64,000 nucleotides of DNA from Pararhizobium_B sp963838155 (lineage in GTDB: Bacteria; Pseudomonadota; Alphaproteobacteria; Rhizobiales; Rhizobiaceae), in assembly GCA_963838155.1 (NCBI GenBank), contig CAWIQE010000031.1:1-64000 (forward strand), read 5' to 3'. Positions within the stretch are counted from its first letter, which is position 1. Each line of letters starts with the position of its first letter. This document shows, piece by piece, positions 57,801 to 64,000 of this stretch. Position numbers and translations under genes: made by a program. A model generated the notes under the pieces. The model searched no databases. It was not told the DNA's origin and was given only the letters and a program-made list of their open reading frames with translations.

Positions 57801-59957
57801 TCAGATTCTCGCGATGTTCGAGATGATGTCCTGCATTTTCGACAGCGCGTTGCTGGCGAGCTCGAAATGCCGGTCCGCCTCCTTCTGGAGCGACGTGACG
57901 TCGTTCATCTTGAGCTGCGAATTCTGGTTGATGATCGTGACCGCCTGGGACAGCCGCGTGCCGTAGGTGCTCCACTGCGTCTGGCTGTAGGAGTTCAGAT
58001 CGTAGCGCGAATCCGACCCCGGCTTCTCCTGCTTGAAGAAATCGAAGAGCGGCCGGTCCAGAGACCGCAGCGCTTCGAGCGGGTTCCTCTGTCCCTTGCC
58101 GAGCTTGTCCTCGAACATGCTGATGATCTTCTTTTCGTCGTCGGAGAGCCTGTCGTAGTCGTCGACGTCGAGGCCGAGCACCCTCTTTGGATCGGAATCG
58201 GCGCTCTTGAACTGCTGGACGGTCTGGTTGACGACGTCCTGGATCTTCGCATAGGTCTTCAGGAGGTCGTTCTGCTGGTTGATCTCCTCGGTATCCGCCG
58301 TCACCTGGGCTTTCAGCGACTGTTCGTAGAGGATCTGGAACCGCGCGATCAGGCCCGGCACGTCGAGCCTCTTGCCGAACGACGCCCCTTCGTTCTGCGC
58401 AAGCTGCATGCGCGCTCCGGCGAGGTCCGCCATCCGCTTTTCCTGTGCGATGAATATCTGATAGCCGCGATCGATGGCTGCATTGCCGTCCAGGCTGATG
58501 ACGTCGTGATAGACCGTGATTGCCTTGTCCGGGTTTCCCATCTGTTCGGTGGACGTGGTTTCCGGATGGACGTTGTAGAACGCGAAGGCGCGCTGGAAGC
58601 GGGTCCTGAGATCCGTCACGGCTTTCTGAATATCTTCCGGAGATACGACACCCATACCATCGAGCTGCTGCTTCAGAAGGGCAAGCTCGTCGAGAAACGG
58701 TTGCTGGTCGGCAGACGGCATCGTTGGATAAAGGCGGAGGGCCCACCCGTGCTGCTGTCCAGTATCGAACGCCTCGTACTTGACGACGCCACCGTCGACG
58801 ACATACGGCCCCCCGTCCGGGCCGACGGGGTCGTCGGGCTTCTGGTCCCCGTACACGACCGCGTCATAGAAGCCGGCCTCACCGGGCTGGGTCGGCTTTT
58901 CGCTGGCGATGGTCGTCCTGATCTCCGCGATCAGCTCGTCGATGAAACCGTCGGCCGTCAGCGTCTGGCTGGCGTCCTTGACGCTCGAGAAGGCGGCGGC
59001 ACCCGTGCCCACCAGGCCCTGGCTGGCGGAAAGTTCGGCGAATGCGGGCAGCCCCAGGATCTGGTTCTGCTCGACCAAGGTCAGCTTGGCGATGGACTTC
59101 TTGTCGAGCGACTGGACGATGATCACCTTCGTCGGATCCGACAGGGACACGACGGCCGTCAACCGGGTCTTCGGATCGCCGACCTGGATGTCCAGCGTGC
59201 CGTATTTCTTGATGTATTCGAGCTGATAGGCCGAGTGCCAGGTGGAGAAGTCCTTGATGAAGGCGAGCTTGGCGGCGTCGGTCGTCAGGTCGGCGGGCTT
59301 CGTGTAGAAGGCGTCCGGCCGGTCCGCGACGGGCAGCGTCGCGGTGTCCCCGTCGAGCGTCGGGAACAGCTTCTCGGCGCTCGTCTGGTTGATCTGGGAA
59401 GGCGTGCCGTCGGCGCTGCCGGCCAGATGTTCGTAGGGCCTCGGTTCGTAGTCGCCCGAGGTTCTGAGGATCGGCCCGTCGGAGAATTGGACGTCCGGCG
59501 AGAGGTAGGCGTAGACCCCGCCCGGCGTCGCCCCCCCCCCGATGAAGACCGGGGTCCCGTTCTGCTGCAGATAGGCGATGCGGTCGCTTTGGGTCCAGGC
59601 AAGGAACGTCTTGGGGTCGAGCGAGGCGGGAGGGGTGGAGAACTCGGTCGCCGTCGCCGCCCGGCCGGAATTGGCGACGGAGAAGAACTTGCCATCCGAC
59701 CACTGCAGCCTCAGCGCTTGGTCCGGCGCGACGGTCGCCGTGACCGAGCCGGGAGGCGCGCCGATCTCCACGGAGGCCGGGCTGCCGCTCCCCTTTTGCT
59801 GGATATAGGCGATCTGGTCGGCGAGGTCCCATGTGCGGAAGGTATCCGGGTCGAGCTCGGCCGGCGGCGTCGACAGGTCGGCCGCCGTCGGCGTCACCCA
59901 TCCCGGCTGGGCCGAAAGGAGATTGGTCGAGGTTCCCCAGAAAGTCGTGATGGTCAT
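57801..59957 (-). CDS. Putative needle-tip protein SctA with N-terminal repeats
   Basis: 718 residues, no cysteine seen, no signal peptide. Three related repeats at about 25-94, 103-160 and 220-285 share the pattern STPPAxLDPxTFxxWxxxDxIAYxQQxGT. The C-terminal 200 residues are helical and end QLKMNDVTSLQKEADRHFELASNALSKMQDIISNIARI, reminiscent of tip/filament proteins whose C-terminal coiled coil packs on the needle. Position between an LcrG-like gene and sctX supports a tip-complex role, but it is over twice the length of LcrV. Another secreted protein is possible. Confidence 0.5.
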   Translation of the reverse strand: MTITTFWGTSTNLLSAQPGWVTPTAADLSTPPAELDPDTFRTWDLADQIAYIQQKGSGSPASVEIGAPPGSVTATVAPDQALRLQWSDGKFFSVANSGRAATATEFSTPPASLDPKTFLAWTQSDRIAYLQQNGTPVFIGGGATPGGVYAYLSPDVQFSDGPILRTSGDYEPRPYEHLAGSADGTPSQINQTSAEKLFPTLDGDTATLPVADRPDAFYTKPADLTTDAAKLAFIKDFSTWHSAYQLEYIKKYGTLDIQVGDPKTRLTAVVSLSDPTKVIIVQSLDKKSIAKLTLVEQNQILGLPAFAELSASQGLVGTGAAAFSSVKDASQTLTADGFIDELIAEIRTTIASEKPTQPGEAGFYDAVVYGDQKPDDPVGPDGGPYVVDGGVVKYEAFDTGQQHGWALRLYPTMPSADQQPFLDELALLKQQLDGMGVVSPEDIQKAVTDLRTRFQRAFAFYNVHPETTSTEQMGNPDKAITVYHDVISLDGNAAIDRGYQIFIAQEKRMADLAGARMQLAQNEGASFGKRLDVPGLIARFQILYEQSLKAQVTADTEEINQQNDLLKTYAKIQDVVNQTVQQFKSADSDPKRVLGLDVDDYDRLSDDEKKIISMFEDKLGKGQRNPLEALRSLDRPLFDFFKQEKPGSDSRYDLNSYSQTQWSTYGTRLSQAVTIINQNSQLKMNDVTSLQKEADRHFELASNALSKMQDIISNIARI

Positions 59958-60022
59958 CTCAAATCCGCCTTTTGTCGCTCGTCGTCGAAACCGGTTGAAG
60001 AAAGCAATCCGCCAAGCGCCGC

Positions 60023-60376
60023 TCAGAGCCGGATGACGGTGCGCGCCCGCGGCTTGCGCCGACGGTCCGCAGGGGCCGTGCGGCGGAGTGCGCCGAGCCT
60101 CGCGTCGAGCCGTTGCGTGCCTTCGAGAAGCTCCTCGAGACTGCCGGCCGCGACGATTTCGCGCAGGATCTTGGTTGCGACACCGTCCTCCAGCACGCGC
60201 GGATACGTCGAAATCCTGCCGAGGGCCTCGCTTATGCCGCTGAGGACCTTGCCCATGCGATCGTCCGTTCGCACGTTTTGCGCGAGCCATTTCTCGATCT
60301 CTTCTACATATGCGCGAGACTCACTCCGAACGCCGGCAAAGTTCGGAAAACGTTCCTCATTTTCGGTGGCGCTCAT
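60023..60376 (-). CDS. LcrG-like tip chaperone candidate
   Basis: 117 residues from ATG 60376 (TTG 60385 possible). Two helices (about 18-90) are followed by a very basic tail ending RRRKPRARTVIRL, similar in character to the LcrG C-terminus. First gene of the leftward operon and immediately upstream of the putative tip gene, as lcrG precedes lcrV. The similarity is weak and recalled from memory. Confidence 0.4.
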   Translation of the reverse strand: MSATENEERFPNFAGVRSESRAYVEEIEKWLAQNVRTDDRMGKVLSGISEALGRISTYPRVLEDGVATKILREIVAAGSLEELLEGTQRLDARLGALRRTAPADRRRKPRARTVIRL

Positions 60377-60468
60377 GTCGTACAACGTCTCCGGCAGCTT
60401 GCTGAACCGGCCGCTGCAGTGCTATTCATGTTACTGTATGCGGCGTTCGCATCCGAGAAGCACTCGGT

Positions 60469-60536
60469 TTATAGACGTTCTGTGAGTGATGAGGTGTGCC
60501 GTACGGCACACCCGGTTGCAAATCGACGTCGTATGA
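60469..60536. promoter_or_regulatory. Divergent type III secretion promoter with perfect TGTGCCGTACGGCACA palindrome
   Basis: The 16-bp palindrome (60495-60510; 18 bp with flanking G/C) is followed after exactly 20 bp by GTATGA (60531-60536) on the plus strand, and after exactly 20 bp by CTATAA (60469-60474) on the minus strand. Both operons therefore have the same box-to--10 geometry as the three orphan paralogs at 15-18 kb. Confidence 0.75.
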
Positions 60537-60563
60537 TCGGGCTTTGCAGCCTACCGTCAACCG

Positions 60564-61241
60564 ATGTTAGGACGAAGAGAGTTGAACCAGCAGTTCCGAG
60601 GTCGCGATCCACGCGTCGAAGTCTCCGACGAATTGCCGTGCATTCCGGACGATCTCTGGCCGTCCGGTCCGGAAGCTCCGCTTCTGAACGGTCACGGCGG
60701 GACGTTGGAGGAATTCGCGGACCTATGCATGACGCAGCTCGAAGGGGTTGCGTCGGACGGCAGCGCGTCCGCCGGGGCGGCGATCGCGCTGACGGAGAAA
60801 CTGGTGCCCGACTATCCCGACAGGTCCCGGAAGCTGTTCCGGGGCCTGACTGCGGAACAGTCCACCGTCGCCGGCCTGTACGCCCTCGCCGCGGTCGCCT
60901 TCGCGGACGGTTGTTTCGACGACGCCTGCCTTCTCCTGGCCCTGCTCGCGGCCGCGTCGGAGGCCGGGCCCTGGGGCTATCTCGGCCTCGCGGTCCTCGC
61001 GACGCGAAACGAGCTCGACGATCTGGCCGCGACGCTGATCGCCGACACGCTCGACAAGCCCGACCGGCACCCGAGGGCGAGCAGCGTCGCCGCCATCTGC
61101 GCCCTCGGCCGGGGAAAGAAAGCCGACGCCCAGACCCACCTCGCCGCCGCGGCACGTCTCGCCCGGCGCCGCGCCGAGTTTCGTACGGAGCTTCAGCTGG
61201 CGCAGCGCGCGCTCCTCCTCATGCATCTCAAGCATTCCTGA
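60564..61241 (+). CDS. TPR-like protein opening the rightward type III secretion operon
   Basis: 225 residues. The N-terminal 65 residues are polar; the rest is helical and TPR-like (AGLYALAAVAFADGCFDDACLLLALLAAASEAGPWGYLGLAVLATRNELDDLAATLIADTL). It may be a chaperone or a sorting-platform helper; no specific family is recognised. The ATG lies about 28 bp downstream of the predicted -10, giving a very short leader and no strong ribosome site. Confidence 0.55.
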   Translation: MLGRRELNQQFRGRDPRVEVSDELPCIPDDLWPSGPEAPLLNGHGGTLEEFADLCMTQLEGVASDGSASAGAAIALTEKLVPDYPDRSRKLFRGLTAEQSTVAGLYALAAVAFADGCFDDACLLLALLAAASEAGPWGYLGLAVLATRNELDDLAATLIADTLDKPDRHPRASSVAAICALGRGKKADAQTHLAAAARLARRRAEFRTELQLAQRALLLMHLKHS

Positions 61242-61328
61242 GGGCAGGACGGGGAAACCGGATATCGGTCGACCGGCGCGCATGCGCGCCGCCGCCCCTT
61301 CGCCGCGCCGGCTGCCGCCGTCCGCTCC

Positions 61329-61408
61329 TGTGCCGTGCGCGACAACGGGCACTTTCTGTCTCTCCCTGTGCCGTATGTGACACTTCCCCCCGACGGGTCC
61401 GTGTAACC
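61329..61408 (+). promoter_or_regulatory. Two further TGTGCCGT boxes upstream of the sctG-like gene
   Basis: Boxes TGTGCCGTGCGCGACA (61329-61344) and TGTGCCGTATGTGACA (61367-61382) lie 38 bp apart. The second is followed after 20 bp by GTAACC (61403-61408), a weaker -10. The first lacks a -10 at that distance and may be an auxiliary site. The remaining 200 bp to the gene shows no other feature. Confidence 0.6.
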
Positions 61409-61616
61409 TGACGGCCTTGGCCTGGCGGCTGACGCTCGCCGCGGGGCCCGGACGGTTTTGATGCGGATGCGATCGGCGCGCCGAAATTGCTTGCGCCTCG
61501 CGCCGGGAAATTGCCATTTTGCAACGTATGGTTCATATATATTGCAAGACAACGATAAGTTGATCGCGACGCCTTCGCCCCGTGCGGGAGCCGCCGCTCA
61601 ACCGGCAGGTGCTGAT

Positions 61617-62009
61617 GTGAGAACGGACGAGCTACTGGAAGCGGGCGATGTCCGACTACTCGCCGACATCGGATTCTTCGCGCTCTCCGCCGGGCTCGTC
61701 AGCGAGGCCGGGGCGATTTTCGAGGGGGTGCGGGCCGCGCGGCCCGCGCACGAGGCCGGTCCGCTCGGACTTGCGATGGTGCAGATGGCGCGCGACGACC
61801 TCGACGCCGCGATTTCGACCCTGCGCGCGCTTCCGCCCACCGATGCCGCTCTCACCTATCTCGGGCTGGCGCTCGCGCGCCACGGCGACGTCGCGGAAGC
61901 GTCGGGGCTGTTCGGCAACGTCGTCGAGACGGCGCCCGGCACGCCCTTCGCCGAAATTGCCGCGGCCGGTCTGGAGGACATGAAGAGGAAGGGTTCGCCG
62001 AAAGCTTGA
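61617..62009 (+). CDS. SctG-like (YscG/HrpB1 type) TPR protein
   Basis: 130 residues from a GTG with AGGTG 6 bp upstream; in-frame TTG 61560 is an alternative. Three TPR-like helical pairs (LLADIGFFALSAGLVSEAGAIFEGVRAARP, GLAMVQMARDDLDAAISTLRALPP, TYLGLALARHGDVAEASGLFGNVVETAP). YscG-type proteins hold the needle subunit soluble, and HrpB1 proteins occupy the same place before sctI-sctJ. The gene order supports either. Confidence 0.55.
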   Translation: MRTDELLEAGDVRLLADIGFFALSAGLVSEAGAIFEGVRAARPAHEAGPLGLAMVQMARDDLDAAISTLRALPPTDAALTYLGLALARHGDVAEASGLFGNVVETAPGTPFAEIAAAGLEDMKRKGSPKA

Positions 62010-62115
62010 GCGAAGAGACCGGGTCGCCCGCGAGCCGGACATGGGCCGTCGGCCCCGAGCCGTCGAACGACGGCCGCCGGAACCGCGGCGGAGTCATTGT
62101 TTCAGGAGGTGGTTC

Positions 62116-62631
62116 ATGATTGCATCCATTCTTTCGACCGCGACGTCCATAGGTACGGCCGGCACCGGCGGCGCCGGCGGCATGGTCCCGACGGCTTCGG
62201 CCCCCAGCGTCGATGCCTTCTCCCGCTCGATGGAGCATCATTCCGGCGGCCGGCTCGCCGCCACCGACGGAGCGCAGGCCGCAGCCGTCCAGCCGCCGCC
62301 GGCGGGCGCCGACGCGGCCAAGCCGGTGCCCGGCGTTCCGCCTGCCGTCGATGCGCAGGCCCAGTCGCGGGCCCGCGACGCCCTCGAGCTGAACGGCACC
62401 GGCGCCCATGGCGGCGGCGACGCCATCCTGCAGGGCCTCCAGAAGCTGCGTGGAGTCTTCGACCGTCGGGAAAGCATCGTCACGCGCCTCATGGGCAGTT
62501 CCGTGGTCGACACCCGGACGCTGATGGCCATGCAGATGGAGGTCGCGCAGTTCTCCCTGCTGGTCGACGTCACCTCGAAGCTGACCGGGAAGTCCACCCA
62601 GGCGTTCGATACGCTGATGAAGGGGCAGTAA
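62116..62631 (+). CDS. sctI: Type III secretion inner rod protein SctI
   Basis: 171 residues with AGGAGGTGG before the ATG. The N-terminal two thirds are Ala/Gly/Pro-rich. The C-terminal helix (about 135-171, LMAMQMEVAQFSLLVDVTSKLTGKSTQAFDTLMKGQ) is the conserved YscI/HrpB2/PrgJ signature, ending in a Gln residue. It forms the rod joining the export gate and the needle and is itself secreted. Confidence 0.83.
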   Translation: MIASILSTATSIGTAGTGGAGGMVPTASAPSVDAFSRSMEHHSGGRLAATDGAQAAAVQPPPAGADAAKPVPGVPPAVDAQAQSRARDALELNGTGAHGGGDAILQGLQKLRGVFDRRESIVTRLMGSSVVDTRTLMAMQMEVAQFSLLVDVTSKLTGKSTQAFDTLMKGQ

Positions 62632-62663
62632 TCGGCGTGCGACACTCCGCAAACGCAGCCCTG

Positions 62664-62822
62664 GAGCGCTTCCAGGAAAAGTGGGCACCGGTTTTCCGTC
62701 CGGAAGCGCGGCACACAAACAACCGCTTCCAGGAAAAGTGGGCACCGGTTTTCCGTCCGGAAGCGCGCAAAAACAATGCGCTGGAGCCTGTCCGCGGTTC
62801 CGTGAAACGCGGACAGGCTCTA
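62664..62822. repeat. RIME-like repeat between sctI and sctJ
   Basis: Two module I palindromes in tandem, then module II (GAGCCTGTCCGCG/CGCGGACAGGCTC) and terminal CTAG, ending 9 bp before the sctJ ATG. Module II could reduce read-through into sctJ or serve as an mRNA processing site. Confidence 0.85.
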
Positions 62823-62831
62823 GCGCGCCGG

Positions 62832-63647
62832 ATGCCGGTCCTTCTGCGCCTCTGGATCCCGGTGTTCCTGGTCCTCGTCCTGTGCCTGGCGGGCTGCAAG
62901 CAGAACCTCTATTCGGGGCTCGAGGAAGTCGAGGCCAACCGCATGCTGGCCTTGCTGATGAGCAGCGGCATCTATGCCGTCAAGATCAAGGACGGGACCA
63001 CGTTCACCCTGCAGGTCGAGCAGACGGACATGGTCGGCGCCATCCACCTGCTCAGCAGCAAGGGCTATCCCAAGAAGAAGCACCAGTCGATCGGGGAGAT
63101 CTTCCAGAAGTCGGGCATCATCTCGTCCCCCTTCGAGGAGCGCGTGCGCTACATCTACGCGCTCGGAGAGGAGGTCGCCCACACGCTGAGCGACATCGAC
63201 GGCGTCGTCACCGCCCGGGTGCAGGTGGTGTTGCCCGACCCGCCGAAGCTCGGGGAGCCGTTGAAGCCGGCCTCCGCGTCGGTCTTCATCAAGCACGACC
63301 CGTCGGTCGACCTGGAGTTCCTGGTGCCCCAGATCAGGCGCCTCGTCTCCAGCTCGATCGAGGGTCTGAAATACGATGCCGTCACGGTCGTGCTCAGCGA
63401 GGCGACGCCCGCCGAGATCGCGCTTCCCAAGGGCGCGACGCGCATGGTGGAGGTGTTGCCGGGACTGTCCATCAAGGATGCCGACGTCGACCGGTTCTGG
63501 ACGATCGCCTATGCGGCCGGTGCCGCGATGGTGGCGCTCCTGGCCCTGGCGATCGCCGCCGGCGTCACGCTCTTCAGGCGCCGCCGTGCGCCCCCCGACG
63601 AAGCGCAACTGCCGGCGACGCGCGAGACCGCGCTGGAGCCGTCGTGA
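62832..63647 (+). CDS. sctJ: Type III secretion inner MS-ring lipoprotein SctJ
   Basis: 271 residues. A lipoprotein signal with lipobox LAGC (Cys18) is followed by the YscJ/FliF ring-building domains (LYSGLEEVEANRMLALLMSSGIYAVKIKDG; YALGEEVAHTLSDIDGVVTARVQVVLP; ASVFIKHDPSVDLEFLVPQIRRLVSSSIEGL), and a C-terminal transmembrane helix (about 225-247) with a basic cytoplasmic tail. It builds the inner-membrane ring of the injectisome. Confidence 0.95.
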   Translation: MPVLLRLWIPVFLVLVLCLAGCKQNLYSGLEEVEANRMLALLMSSGIYAVKIKDGTTFTLQVEQTDMVGAIHLLSSKGYPKKKHQSIGEIFQKSGIISSPFEERVRYIYALGEEVAHTLSDIDGVVTARVQVVLPDPPKLGEPLKPASASVFIKHDPSVDLEFLVPQIRRLVSSSIEGLKYDAVTVVLSEATPAEIALPKGATRMVEVLPGLSIKDADVDRFWTIAYAAGAAMVALLALAIAAGVTLFRRRRAPPDEAQLPATRETALEPS

Positions 63648-63704
63648 TCGGAGGGACGGAATTGGCATTCGGCGTGAACACCGGCGGCAGCGAGGAGACG
63701 GTCG

Positions 63705-64000
63705 ATGCTTGAGAAGACGCCCGCCGAAGTGCTGGCCACCGCCGACGGGCTGCCCCCCGCCGGCGCGCTGGGTCCCGCCGACACGGAGGGTCCGGGCAAT
63801 GCGCCGGGTCCCGCCGACACGCCGGGTCCCGCCGACACGCTTGGCGCAGTCGCGCGGCTTTCCTGGAGCCTGCTGAACCCGCGGCATGTGTTCGGTTCCG
63901 CCATGTCGGGAATCGCTCCCCTCACCCTCGGCGACATCCAGAGGCTGTGCACGCAGAAGGCCTTCGCCAGGCCCCTGCGGCGCACCGCCCTCACCCGCAA
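63705..64000 (+). CDS. SctK-like sorting-platform protein, 5' part only
   Basis: The frame opens at ATG 63705 and runs past the window end (98 codons seen). A short repeat G-PADT-(E/P)GPGNAPGPADTPGPADT fills residues 25-45, then LSWSLLNPRHVFGSAM...LTLGDIQRLCTQKAFARPLRRTALTRK. The position after sctJ and the late segment fit SctK/YscK, the adaptor between the export apparatus and the SctQ pods. Assignment is by synteny. Confidence 0.5.
   Translation, partial: MLEKTPAEVLATADGLPPAGALGPADTEGPGNAPGPADTPGPADTLGAVARLSWSLLNPRHVFGSAMSGIAPLTLGDIQRLCTQKAFARPLRRTALTR

Noticed and set aside
61242..61616. A hidden needle gene (sctF) upstream of the sctG-like gene
   Set aside because: No frame of about 80 codons with a needle-like helical hairpin is visible; the region holds regulatory boxes only. 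The needle gene is presumably outside the window.

Overview
The window is high-GC chromosomal DNA from an alphaproteobacterium, most likely of the order Hyphomicrobiales (Rhizobiales). The evidence is a CpdR-type response regulator beside tRNA-Val(GAC), an MmgR (alpha-r8/suhB motif) small RNA, a ROSE thermometer upstream of an hsp20 gene, a cpa/tad pilus locus with a CtrA-type TTAA-N7-TTAA site, and many copies of a two-hairpin dispersed repeat of the rhizobial intergenic mosaic (RIME-like) kind. I cannot name the genus.

Layout. 0-8 kb holds housekeeping and stress genes: tRNA-Val, cpdR, N-formylglutamate amidohydrolase, mmgR, hisN, a lysophospholipase-like hydrolase, a ClC channel, a ROSE-controlled Hsp20 and threonine aldolase. 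8-15 kb is the glutamate synthase operon gltB-gltD, with a complete vapBC toxin-antitoxin module between the two subunit genes. 15-20 kb is an accessory island of three tandem paralogous genes of unknown family, small orphan genes, an orphan Flp pilin and repeats. 21-25 kb has glycosyltransferases, one broken by several frameshifts. 25-38.5 kb is a full tad/cpa pilus locus (flp, cpaA, cpaB, cpaC, tadG, two tadE genes, cpaE, an L,D-transpeptidase, cpaF, tadB, tadC, an AAA ATPase). 38.7-50 kb carries a serine carboxypeptidase, glycolate oxidase glcDEF with a divergent LysR regulator, lactate oxidation lutABC with a GntR regulator, and another orphan Flp pilin. 50.6-64 kb is part of a Ysc/Psc-type type III secretion system (T3SS) cut off by the window end. 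One long leftward operon encodes LcrG-like, tip-like, SctX, SctY, LcrH/SycD-like chaperones, translocators SctE and SctB, a CesT-like chaperone and two unknown proteins. A rightward operon encodes a TPR protein, SctG-like, SctI, SctJ and the start of SctK. No needle (SctF), ATPase or export-gate genes are in view.

The most interesting signal is a shared promoter architecture: a 16-bp imperfect palindrome (TGTGCCGTNYRNSACA) followed exactly 20 bp later by a CTATRR-like -10 element. It precedes each of the three orphan paralogs at 15-19 kb and recurs, as a perfect palindrome serving both directions, in the divergent T3SS promoter at 60.5 kb. Two more copies lie upstream of the SctG-like gene. 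This ties the orphan family, 35-45 kb away, to the T3SS regulon and makes its members candidate secreted substrates or accessory factors.

At least nine apparent frameshifts interrupt otherwise intact genes (glycosyltransferase x3, AAA ATPase, tadE, cpaC, glcE, sctE, sctB). Most lie in short GC-rich runs, so uncorrected sequencing indels are the simplest explanation, but real inactivation cannot be excluded from this sequence alone.
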